Shown: in pieces, positions 8,578-16,548 of the stretch
Layout: each line of letters starts with the position of its first letter
How positions within the stretch are numbered: the stretch's first letter is position 1
DNA from: Methanosphaera sp.
GTDB lineage: Archaea > Methanobacteriota > Methanobacteria > Methanobacteriales > Methanobacteriaceae
DNA: 39,479 nt
Reading direction: 5' to 3'
Assembly (NCBI GenBank): GCA_017430835.1
Contig: JAFRMD010000017.1
Location: 1-39,479 of the forward strand
The notes under the pieces: model-generated
Databases searched by the model: none
What the model was told of the DNA's origin: nothing
The model's input: the letters and a program-made list of their open reading frames with translations, nothing else
Made by a program: the position numbers and the translations under genes

Positions 8578-9123
8578 TTATTGTTTCATTAAATGCTCCA
8601 TTTTAATTAATTCCGTTAAACAGATGCATCCAAATCCATCATTATACTTGCCAATGTTGTCTTTTTTGTCACGGTTATCTACACATATTGCACCCAGATA
8701 ATCACATATGGTTGGTATATTGTACTTTTTTATCGCTGGATTGATGCTTGATGTGGACAGGTATTCATCCTGTGTAACTATACATAAATTGTTGTGATAT
8801 GCATAGGTTATGAGGTATTGATCTGCATCAAATGGCTTTTCAACGCTTACCGTGTCAAAGTAGTCTGGTATTCTGGATCTTAAGTTATTGTATGTTTCAG
8901 TTATCTCGTTTGTGATACTGGCTTTGAAAATGTCTTCATATTCAACGCAGAAGAATTCATCATCCAGTTCATCTTTAACTTTGTCTATGGATATGGCAGT
9001 ACCGTCATCCAATAGTTTAAGGAAGTTATCATAATGAGTGGGGAAACAATCCCTATCATATTCCTCACCGGTCTGGAATCTGAGAAAAATATTGGTATCT
9101 ATTAGATATTTGGCTTTGTTCAT
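8578..9123 (-). CDS. DUF4411 family PIN-like protein, putative toxin
   Basis: The protein has 181 residues. It begins KYLIDTNIFLRF, the first PIN Asp, continues with SIDKVKDELDDEF, a candidate acidic residue pair, then DADQYLITYAYHNNLCIVTQDE, the third and fourth acidic positions. These marks and the length fit DUF4411, a PIN-like nuclease family paired with XRE-ImmA proteins. The ATG overlaps the stop of the upstream regulator by four bases, so the two are translationally coupled. By family, an RNA-cleaving toxin is likely; the target is unknown. The C-terminus (DDGFGCICLTELIKMEHLMKQ region) is longer than the PIN core. Confidence 0.75.
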   Translation of the reverse strand: MNKAKYLIDTNIFLRFQTGEEYDRDCFPTHYDNFLKLLDDGTAISIDKVKDELDDEFFCVEYEDIFKASITNEITETYNNLRSRIPDYFDTVSVEKPFDADQYLITYAYHNNLCIVTQDEYLSTSSINPAIKKYNIPTICDYLGAICVDNRDKKDNIGKYNDGFGCICLTELIKMEHLMKQ

Positions 9124-10301
9124 CTTCGCACCCCACTGATTTTGTTTATTAGATATGGTATTACGCTATGTGGTACTCCCAATTCATTGGATAAATCCAA
9201 GTCATTTATAATGTTATTGTCATATGCCTCCAGTAATATCTGTGTATATAGTCGTCCATTTTGGTTAATGTTTCTGGATGCTAAGTTTTTTAATCGTTTT
9301 TGATTGTTTTTCTTTTTATCGGTTGATTTTTTGACAAGTTTTGTATTATCCACGAGTAGTTCTGACTGTGTATCCTCTTGTTCTATTGTTTCTTCATCGC
9401 TGTTGTAGACTCTTTTGTTTAACTGTTCTTCCAATTCCTCATCGGTTAATAGATTGAGATTTCGTAATCGGTACAATACGGTTTCCATATTTACGTTATA
9501 ACGTGTTGAAACTATTCTAATAACACTATTTATGTTTGCTATTTTTATCTTTTTAATTTCCTTCTCAGGTAGCATTATCTCGGATGCTATTGAATTACAG
9601 AGTCGTTCATCCTTTTGTGTATTATAATCTCCGCTTATACCATCCTTGCTGATAAGAAGGTGTGCATATTCATTGAATAATGAATAGATTTTTTCAATCT
9701 CGGAGTTTCTATTGTTAATACCTATTATTGGTAGGTATTGGTTGTTGAATGCATATCCATTTATGTCACTTGGCTTTATATTGTAGAATTTAAATATTAG
9801 TATGTTGAGTGCTTCGAATTCCTTAATCCAATCATCGGTTGTGTAGTTGTTTAATTTGTCTGCATTGATATCCAATGATTCTCTGATTATTTCGACGATT
9901 TTTGTTTTGCTTTTGTTTTCGTTTTGATAGTATTTGAATGACAAATCCTTGTCCAGCTTATCGGCTATTTCCAATAGAAGTAGTCTTTTACGTTTTGCAT
10001 GTTTTATTTCCTTTAATATTTCAGGACTTGAAAGTATCCTTTTATCATTCATTGTCCTATAGTCCTTGACGTATTGTTCTATTTTTGGTGGAGGTGTATT
10101 GTTTAAAAACAATAGTGGACTAACATCATATACCTTTGCCAGTTTGTTCATGTTTTTATAGGTCAGTATTCCAGTTTCTTCCCACTTGGATAGTGTTGAC
10201 TCCTGGACTTTCAACTTCTTGCTGGCACTTTCAAGTGTATAGTTTAATGATTTTCTTGACCATATGATCCATTCTGGATTTATCTTGATGCTTTCTGTCA
10301 T
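9120..10301 (-). CDS. XRE helix-turn-helix / ImmA-IrrE-like protein, putative antitoxin partner
   Basis: The protein has 393 residues. Residues 13-67 form an XRE-type HTH (SLNYTLESASKKLKVQESTL, then SKWEETG). Residues about 160-260 match ImmA/IrrE metallopeptidases, including FNEYAHLL and KDERLCNSIASEIMLP. The zinc motif HExxH reads N210-E-Y-A-H214, so the first ligand is Asn, while E232 of the downstream motif is kept. The C-terminus from about 280 is charged, followed by a short helical domain (GRLYTQILLEAYDNNII). Arrangement with DUF4411 is the usual one for this two-gene module, in which the HTH protein controls the promoter and restrains the toxin. GAGGTGTGTC precedes the ATG. Confidence 0.75.
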   Translation of the reverse strand: MTESIKINPEWIIWSRKSLNYTLESASKKLKVQESTLSKWEETGILTYKNMNKLAKVYDVSPLLFLNNTPPPKIEQYVKDYRTMNDKRILSSPEILKEIKHAKRKRLLLLEIADKLDKDLSFKYYQNENKSKTKIVEIIRESLDINADKLNNYTTDDWIKEFEALNILIFKFYNIKPSDINGYAFNNQYLPIIGINNRNSEIEKIYSLFNEYAHLLISKDGISGDYNTQKDERLCNSIASEIMLPEKEIKKIKIANINSVIRIVSTRYNVNMETVLYRLRNLNLLTDEELEEQLNKRVYNSDEETIEQEDTQSELLVDNTKLVKKSTDKKKNNQKRLKNLASRNINQNGRLYTQILLEAYDNNIINDLDLSNELGVPHSVIPYLINKISGVRR

Positions 10302-10489
10302 GACACACCTCTTTATAGAATTATTGATTGAATTTATGTTAATATATATTTATGTCTGTTTTCATTAAAAAAATTTATTTCTAATTATTTTTGGGAAGTG
10401 ACACTTAAGAACTTACATGTCTTCATGCATAATAGAATACTTATTAATATACTATTAAATAGATATATACATAATAATATATTATTATA

Positions 10490-10504
10490 GGGGGTTTTCG
10501 TATT
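10490..10504 (+). promoter_or_regulatory. ribosome site followed by an ATT start codon
   Basis: GGGGG at 10490-10494 is followed after seven bases by in-frame ATT at 10502-10504. There is no in-frame ATG, GTG or TTG between this site and the first ferredoxin cysteine. The first usual start, GTG 10586, would delete the whole first Cys cluster, which is clearly coding. AUU is therefore the likely start. Confidence 0.6.
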
Positions 10505-11302
10505 AAACATTTAATCATAGATGAAAACAAGTGTATAGGATGTGGATTATGTAAACAGGTATGTATCAGGGACAATATTGAAATAGTGGATAAAAAGGCG
10601 GTTGATGTTGAAAGCAATTGTTTTGACTGTGGACAGTGCTCTACGTTATGTCCTACAAATGCCATTTCTATAAAGGCATACTCCAATCAAATAGACCGTG
10701 TAGAGGAATATAATCCGGATGACATTCCTGTATGTTATGATGATTTACTTCAGTTCTATAAGCAAAGAAGAACATGCAGATGGTTTAAGGATGAAAAGAT
10801 ACCTCTTGATGTAATTGAAAAATTGATGGAAGCTGCATATTACAGTCCCAACAGACAGAATATACAGGATGTGGAATTTGCTTTGGTTGAAGAGAATCTT
10901 GACGATTTTATAGATCATGTCTATGATATCATAAAAGCCAAGGAAAATGAATTCTTTAGAATAAAACAGGTTGGTGATTATTTAAGGGATGAAAACAGAA
11001 ATTCTAAAAGACATCCATTGTTATGGGAAGGTCAACAGCTGTTGTTGGCATTTAGTGAAAATAAGACCGATGCCGTTATAGCAATGACACGTATAGAATT
11101 AATGGCATATACTTTAGGTTTGGGTGGATTCCATTCCCTCTTTATAGGCATGGCTGAAGAGGTTGATAATGATAAGTTAATGGAATTCTTCCCTGAAATA
11201 GATTCAAACAAACACATGTATGCCGCCTTTGTCATAGGAATTCCAAGAGTTAAGTATAGGCGGACACGGCCTCATAAAAATATAAACTTAACAGTTAAAT
11301 AG
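10502..11302 (+). CDS. ferredoxin-nitroreductase fusion protein
   Basis: With the ATT start the protein has 266 residues. Residues 8-60 are a 2[4Fe-4S] ferredoxin: CIGCGLCKQVC, then CFDCGQCSTLCPTNAI. Residues about 75-266 are a nitroreductase-fold FMN domain with FYKQRRTCRWFKDEKIP, AAYYSPNRQNIQDVEF and a late GGFHSLFIGMAEE segment. Such fusions are common in methanogens and clostridia and pass electrons from ferredoxin-type centres to FMN; the physiological acceptor is not known. It is a single gene, divergent from the DUF4411 module across about 200 bases that hold an AT-rich promoter region. Confidence 0.85.
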   Translation: MKHLIIDENKCIGCGLCKQVCIRDNIEIVDKKAVDVESNCFDCGQCSTLCPTNAISIKAYSNQIDRVEEYNPDDIPVCYDDLLQFYKQRRTCRWFKDEKIPLDVIEKLMEAAYYSPNRQNIQDVEFALVEENLDDFIDHVYDIIKAKENEFFRIKQVGDYLRDENRNSKRHPLLWEGQQLLLAFSENKTDAVIAMTRIELMAYTLGLGGFHSLFIGMAEEVDNDKLMEFFPEIDSNKHMYAAFVIGIPRVKYRRTRPHKNINLTVK

Positions 11303-11743
11303 GAATTTTTTTTAAATCATATATTAATATGCAATGATATTACCATTAAAAAAGGAGCAGTATATACCATATGAAGCATGCAGGTGATGTGAAAGATATC
11401 CATGGATAAACTCGATATCACCTGAAATAATTATAACACCACTAACCATAGAAAATTCAATGGTTCTAGAGGGGATTTTTATAGGACTATTTATGAAAAG
11501 TTCCATCATGAAGACCTAAAACGGCAGATGAAGAGGATAATCTAGCACAGTTATAATTGAATGATGACACTACATTCATTACTGGCCTAATTTTCTTGAT
11601 AGATGTTGAAAAATGCTATCCTATTTCTATGGAAAACTAAAACACTGATACTCTTAAATATATTCAACAATAAATAATTAAATGAACACGAGAAGTATAA
11701 TATATTTTGATACTACTTCTTTTATTAGAGGGTAGGTATTAAT
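11303..11743. other. 440-base intergenic stretch, no convincing gene
   Basis: Both strands carry short frames of similar size around 11340-11515, including one on the plus strand reading SPEIIITPLTIENSMVLEGI and an antisense one of 61 residues. Neither has a convincing start or a recognisable family, so this may be a decayed gene of unknown orientation. The last 80 bases hold the promoter of the flavodoxin-family gene. Confidence 0.3.
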
Positions 11744-12373
11744 ATGAAAACGATAGTAATAAATGCAAGTCCACGTAAGGATTGGAACACGGCAAAACTA
11801 ATGAAAGAAGCTCAAAAGGGTGCCGAGTCTGTAGGAGCCGAAACAGAATATGTTGACTTATATGACTTGAACTTCACCGGTTGTAGAAGCTGTCTTATAT
11901 GTAAGATGAAGAATATGGAACGCTGTAAATGTTTCTGGAAGGATGATCTTTCACCACTTATAGATAAGGTATATGAAGCCGATACATTACTTATAGGTAT
12001 TCCTATCTATATGGGAGAACCTGCAAGCCAATACAAGGCATTTATTGAAAGATTGATATTTGTTGCACTATCCTATGATGGTGGAAACTATTTTGAAGGA
12101 AAAATTAATGTCGGATTGATATATACGATGAACGCTCCACTTGAATATTATGAAAGTGACTATAAGGATAAATTTGCCAGCTTTGAAGGATTGTTTAACT
12201 TCTTGAATGGTGAAGTTGAGATATATCCTTCATGCAATACATTGCAGGTAAATGATTACAGCAAATACAATATGGGAATGTTCAATGAGGAAGATAAGAT
12301 AAAATCTAATGAGAACCAGTTTCCAATTGACATGGAAGAAGCATTTAAAATGGGTGCTAATCTAAGCAGGTAA
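11744..12373 (+). CDS. flavodoxin-family NAD(P)H-dependent FMN reductase
   Basis: The protein has 209 residues. The N-terminal IVINASPRKDWNTAKLM is the FMN phosphate-binding loop of the NADPH-dependent FMN reductase/iron-sulfur flavoprotein group, and LLIGIPIYMGEPASQYKAFIERL is the second flavin contact. Between them, CRSCLICKMKNMERCKCFWKDDL has the closely spaced cysteines (C-x2-C-x2-C and later C-x-C) seen in iron-sulfur flavoproteins, so an additional Fe-S cluster is possible. Its role is probably electron transfer or oxidant removal. GGGTAGG lies before the ATG. Confidence 0.8.
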   Translation: MKTIVINASPRKDWNTAKLMKEAQKGAESVGAETEYVDLYDLNFTGCRSCLICKMKNMERCKCFWKDDLSPLIDKVYEADTLLIGIPIYMGEPASQYKAFIERLIFVALSYDGGNYFEGKINVGLIYTMNAPLEYYESDYKDKFASFEGLFNFLNGEVEIYPSCNTLQVNDYSKYNMGMFNEEDKIKSNENQFPIDMEEAFKMGANLSR

Positions 12374-12447
12374 CCTATTTTTTTATAATCCCCATTTTAT
12401 TTTTTTATAAAAACATAAATGAATTATGGCCTTTACGATAAATAATA

Positions 12448-12666
12448 TTACCTAAAAAAAAGAAAAAAGTTTGAATATTTAACCATCCGTATTTTTAAAA
12501 CAATCCTGTTTACTAGACATATTAATAGCAATATGCTAATTATTATTACACATATTATATCCATACTAAATAAGAGCATATTCACATTGGTTGTTATCTT
12601 ATCAAGGCAAAAACCGGAAACATAAAAAGCAAACAGGTTATTTACAATATGAATTCCCGCAGCCAT
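12448..12666 (-). pseudogene. C-terminal fragment of a CPBP-like membrane protease
   Basis: A 72-residue frame starts MAAGIHIVNNLFAFYVSG, which looks like the last conserved HxxxN helix of CPBP (CAAX/Abi) intramembrane proteases, and continues into a further hydrophobic segment. The in-frame codon just before ATG is TAA, and nothing upstream encodes the earlier catalytic EExxxR motif. It is therefore a leftover 3' end. The family call rests on one motif. Confidence 0.45.
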
Positions 12667-12773
12667 TTATATACCTTTTGTATAATGATTTAATATTTAT
12701 CCATGTTAATTAAAAAAATACTTCAATAGAATAGGAGATTTTTTAAAAAAATTAGTAAAAGAGGGAGATTAAA

Positions 12774-13808
12774 TTATTGTCCATATAAGCTATATTTAAT
12801 TATTTTATCAGAAATCTGATCTATCACGCCTGCAGGTATTTTCGTCTGCAGTACAGCTATTGGTATCTGTTTTCCACTTAAGCTATATGAACCCATATGT
12901 ACAATGGATTCCTGGAAGGTAGACTTGCCTTCTTCCTCATTCAACCTAGCCGTTTTAATCTGATTGCTAGTTAAAGCCTTGATGTATAGCTGCATTTTCT
13001 TATTATCCATTTTGACAACTATTTTTCTTGGAATCATGCAACCTATATTATCCTCATTTGTCACATAGTCAACAAAATCAATATTGCTATCGACTATTTC
13101 ATCATTTCTGTTAATGGAGGTATTTACAAGTTCATCATCGGATTCAATTATTTGACCGTCACGTACTGTTATTATTCTATCGGCCTGATTGGCAACAGCC
13201 GGATCATGGGTAACCACTATCAGCGTTACGTTACGCTTTTTATGTAACTTTTTAAGCAAATCCATTATTTTCTGGCTGGTTTTAGTATCCAATGCACCGG
13301 TTGGCTCATCGGCTATGATAATTGATGGTTCATTTACTAGTGCCCTTGCTATTGCTACACGCTGTCTTTGACCACCGGACATCTTTGTAGGATTTTGATG
13401 AATCTTATCCTCCAAACCAACACTTTCAAGTAATTCCACAGCCTTATTCTCATTGGATTTATTAACTCTTAAGTGTTTTCCGATTAATGGTATTTCCACG
13501 TTTTCAAGTACACTGAGATTTGGTATAAGATTATGCAACTGGAATATGAATCCAATCTTTTGGCTTCTAAACTTTGATAAATTCTCCTTTGAACTGTTCA
13601 GGTCAATACCATCAACTTTTATGCTGCCGCTGTCGGGATAGTCAAGTGCACCGATCATATTAAGAAGTGTTGATTTACCACTACCTGACGGGCCGATTAT
13701 GGATACGAATTCACCTTTCTTAATGTCAAGGTTGATTCCATTTAATGCCTTCGTTTCACCGTTATCATAGAATTTCTTAAGGTCTCTGATACTTACAATA
13801 TTTGACAT
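12774..13808 (-). CDS. ABC transporter ATP-binding protein, MacB/LolD type, with extra C-terminal domain
   Basis: The protein has 344 residues. Walker A is GPSGSGKS at 39-46, the Q-loop FQLHN lies near 89, the signature SGGQRQ at 144-149, Walker B IIIADE at 163-168, and the switch His is in VVTHD near 200. This is the MacB/LolD class that powers FtsX-type permeases. Ordinary members end near residue 225-235; here another 110 residues follow, including IGCMIPRKIVVKMDNKK and SYSLSGKQIPIAVLQTKIP, a beta-rich extension that I do not recognise. It lies 11 bases after the permease gene, so the two form one exporter or lipoprotein/peptide handling complex in the cytoplasmic membrane. Confidence 0.88.
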   Translation of the reverse strand: MSNIVSIRDLKKFYDNGETKALNGINLDIKKGEFVSIIGPSGSGKSTLLNMIGALDYPDSGSIKVDGIDLNSSKENLSKFRSQKIGFIFQLHNLIPNLSVLENVEIPLIGKHLRVNKSNENKAVELLESVGLEDKIHQNPTKMSGGQRQRVAIARALVNEPSIIIADEPTGALDTKTSQKIMDLLKKLHKKRNVTLIVVTHDPAVANQADRIITVRDGQIIESDDELVNTSINRNDEIVDSNIDFVDYVTNEDNIGCMIPRKIVVKMDNKKMQLYIKALTSNQIKTARLNEEEGKSTFQESIVHMGSYSLSGKQIPIAVLQTKIPAGVIDQISDKIIKYSLYGQ

Positions 13809-13819
13809 TCAAAACACCC

Positions 13820-14950
13820 CTATTCATACCGTAATGCCTCGGTAGGTGATAACCTTGAAGCCTTGATTGCAGGATATAAACCACCTATAATACCTACGCT
13901 TAAAGCTACAATAAATGCCTTGATAAATATGTTAATATTAAATATCAAAGTCATGTTATCCCCATTTACTTTAAATAATATGAAAACGGCAATCACACCT
14001 AATATTGACCCGATAATACCTGATAGTATAGTCAGTACAATTGATTCGCCCATAATCATTGCAAGGATTCTTTTTTTAGTCCAGCCCACTGACTTTAAAA
14101 CACCTATTTCACGTGTTCTTTCAAATACTGTCATCATCATGGTATTGATAACACCCAGTCCTCCAATGATTATGGCCAATGCCTCTATAGCGGTAGTGGC
14201 CGAATTAATCATGTCCAGTGTATCATCTATTGTTTGAGCCATCTCCTCGGTTGTGATGGTATTTAATGTATCGTTATATTCATCCTTTATCTTATCATTT
14301 ACTGTGGTTAGATTAGCGTCCTTTTTAATCTTGATGGATATGCTTGATATCTTATCTTCATTATCTGTTAAGTTCTGTAATTTCCTTAAGCTGGTATACA
14401 TCGCTGAATCATAGAATATGGAACCCGTTTCATAGATACCGGTTATTTTAAACTCGTCACCGTATACGTCTATCTTATCGCCGATGGTATAGTTTTCCTC
14501 ATCTGCCAGGTTTTTTCCTACTATAAGTTCATTTTCATCTTCATTAAATATGCTACCGTTTACATTGCTTATGCCCACAATGGACAAGTCATCTTTTTTT
14601 GCCCCATAAAGACTAAAACCATAGCGTCTCGAATCACTGTTTTTTGATGTGTCGATGACGTTGCTTTCTAGCATTCCTGCTGTTTTTTCAACACCGTCAA
14701 TTTTGGATAGTTCTTCCACATAGCTTTCATTAAGGTTACCTGAGGATGATGCCAGAGAACTGCCAATCTTAGTAGCTGTAATTTCAGCTGAACCATCCTT
14801 CAATGTCGTCTCTGTTGAATCCTCAAGGGATGCTGTTATAAGCCCCAATGCTACTATTGTAGCAATGCCTATAGCTATGCCTATTATTGCAAGTAAACTT
14901 CTTGTCTTGTTTCTAAATGGGTTTTTAAGAATTAGTTTAAAGTAATTCAT
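13820..14950 (-). CDS. ABC transporter permease, MacB/FtsX family
   Basis: The protein has 376 residues. It has one N-terminal membrane helix (TRSLLAIIGIAIGIATIVAL), a large extracytoplasmic MacB-type domain (about 45-240, with GKNLADEENYTIGDKIDVYG), and three C-terminal helices starting at AIEALAIIIGGLGVINTMMM and ending with GGLYPAIKASRLSPTEALRYE, the typical FtsX C-terminus. It works with the ATPase encoded next to it. It lies 35 bases after the tocopherol-cyclase-like gene on the same strand, so all three are probably one transcript. Confidence 0.9.
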   Translation of the reverse strand: MNYFKLILKNPFRNKTRSLLAIIGIAIGIATIVALGLITASLEDSTETTLKDGSAEITATKIGSSLASSSGNLNESYVEELSKIDGVEKTAGMLESNVIDTSKNSDSRRYGFSLYGAKKDDLSIVGISNVNGSIFNEDENELIVGKNLADEENYTIGDKIDVYGDEFKITGIYETGSIFYDSAMYTSLRKLQNLTDNEDKISSISIKIKKDANLTTVNDKIKDEYNDTLNTITTEEMAQTIDDTLDMINSATTAIEALAIIIGGLGVINTMMMTVFERTREIGVLKSVGWTKKRILAMIMGESIVLTILSGIIGSILGVIAVFILFKVNGDNMTLIFNINIFIKAFIVALSVGIIGGLYPAIKASRLSPTEALRYE

Positions 14951-14985
14951 ATTACACCTCTGATATAGTTAGATAATGCTGACTT

Positions 14986-16101
14986 TTAACAATATTCTCC
15001 ATATTCACATCCGGCATTTTCTATTTTAACGTGATCTATTAGTTTTCCATTCTTTTCGTATAATTTTAGTTCTCCGTATCCTGTTCCACCATTCCATAGG
15101 CGATTATGTAATTTCAGTCCGGTTGGTGCCTCATAGTTAATAAGTAGCATCTCGTCACGCTTACAATGTAGGGTCAGTTCCATGTATGAATCCTTGTTTG
15201 ATGCGTTGACTGTCCATGTATGAATATCTTCTCCTTCCTTGAAGTCAAAGTCTATCTTTACCATATTCCAGAATCTTGCAAAGTTATATTCATACATTTT
15301 TCCCTCATAGTAGAAACCTATTAATAGCTTTCTTGGTATTTCTATTCCAAATGCTTTTGGTCGTCCTCCACCGGCTTCGAATGCTGAGTTGTTTAATTTT
15401 TTTCCACTTATCAGGCTGGTTATGTTACATGAGGATATCCATAGCCATGGACTGGTAAAATCTCCTCCCCAGTTTTTATCCGCGTATCCATAGGATTTTT
15501 CCGGGATTACCTCATATTCCACTCCATCAAGTATTATTGTACCTGAGTATTGGGTTTTTATTCCTTCTGCATGCCAGAACATCTCGAAGGAATTTAGTTT
15601 TCTGAAGAGTTTATTTGCTCCATAGCCTACGTTGAATGTAATCTGTTTATCTATATCCAAGTTCCATGTCATATTTCCTGCATCACACATATACTCGGGA
15701 TGTTCTTTTGCTTCTTGTTGGCTTACGATACATGATCCTTCCATATGTGTTTCAGTTAGGCTACAGTTTCCTACTTTTATGTCAAGTTTATCATTGGGAC
15801 ATGAGAATTCTTTCATTGAATAGAAGTTGTGTATCTGCTTTGCATCCTTTCCCCAACTTCCAACTTTTATCATGCAGTATGATGGTTTTTTACCTAATTT
15901 TTGATTTTCAGGATGTTGACCTAATGTTGGTTTATCTTCAGCTAATGCAGGGTTACATACAAAATACTCTATAAAGAATGCTTTTGCTTCTTTTGTTTCT
16001 TTATTGTATGCCGTTAATGAATGCCACCACCAATCATAGCCTTTTTTAGCCAGTGAGCCATGTAACATATAATAATCACGTTCTATGTCACTTTTATTCA
16101 A
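14986..16101 (-). CDS. tocopherol-cyclase-like protein
   Basis: I choose TTG 16101 as start because GGTGAT (16112-16107) ends four bases before it; the upstream in-frame GTG at 16110 overlaps that site. The protein has about 371 residues. Segments such as MLHGSLAKKGYDWWWHSLTA, YSGTIILDGVEYEVIP and YGYADKNWGGDFTSPWLWIS resemble the beta-barrel family containing tocopherol cyclase and related lipocalin-like proteins, in which the aromatic K-N-W-G segment is characteristic. Methanogens make no tocopherol, so the substrate must be another lipid or hydrophobic compound. Its place before an exporter suggests that the three act together. The family call is moderate. Confidence 0.55.
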   Translation of the reverse strand: MNKSDIERDYYMLHGSLAKKGYDWWWHSLTAYNKETKEAKAFFIEYFVCNPALAEDKPTLGQHPENQKLGKKPSYCMIKVGSWGKDAKQIHNFYSMKEFSCPNDKLDIKVGNCSLTETHMEGSCIVSQQEAKEHPEYMCDAGNMTWNLDIDKQITFNVGYGANKLFRKLNSFEMFWHAEGIKTQYSGTIILDGVEYEVIPEKSYGYADKNWGGDFTSPWLWISSCNITSLISGKKLNNSAFEAGGGRPKAFGIEIPRKLLIGFYYEGKMYEYNFARFWNMVKIDFDFKEGEDIHTWTVNASNKDSYMELTLHCKRDEMLLINYEAPTGLKLHNRLWNGGTGYGELKLYEKNGKLIDHVKIENAGCEYGEYC

Positions 16102-16321
16102 AAAAATCACCTTTTATATTTTAATTAAACCGATAGTCGTATATTTATCATTTATATATAAATGTCTACTCATTATTTTTATTATATTTTATGATTTTTT
16201 ATAAAACAACCCAAAGTGAATTCGTTTTTTATGCATTTTATATGTGTATAATGATTATTTTTTTTGCATTATTAATTTAAATCTTAAATTTCATTTTTGA
16301 TTAGTAACATAAATATGGTTA

Positions 16322-16347
16322 ATTTTGTTTTCTATATTTAACAAAAA
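16322..16347. promoter_or_regulatory. inverted repeat upstream of the AAA ATPase, copy 1
   Basis: ATTTTGTT at 16322-16329 and AACAAAAA at 16340-16347 form an inverted repeat with a 10-base spacer, the size expected for a dimeric regulator. A related repeat lies about 79 bases downstream. Confidence 0.4.
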
Positions 16348-16400
16348 ATAAATCATTTAGTGATATGTGATATTAACTAAATTTAATTATGATTTTTATT

Positions 16401-16427
16401 AATTTGTTGTCTTCACTCAACAAAATT
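16401..16427. promoter_or_regulatory. inverted repeat upstream of the AAA ATPase, copy 2
   Basis: AATTTGTTG (16401-16409) and CAACAAAATT (16418-16427) are inverted around eight bases. A further half-site AACAAAAT starts at 16499, nearly the same step away (AACAAA starts at 16340, 16419 and 16499). Three sites at about 80-base steps in the leader suggest a regulated promoter. Confidence 0.45.
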
Positions 16428-16548
16428 AAAAAAATTTTTTTATAAAAATAATTTATGTAACATATTATAAAAAAATTTATCATAATATATTTATACTTAA
16501 CAAAATATAATTATAACTAGATTAATTAATCTAAAAAAATATTTATTC

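Noticed and set aside
13863..14237. 124-residue plus-strand frame
   Set aside because: Antisense of the ABC permease; its hydrophobicity mirrors the membrane helices.
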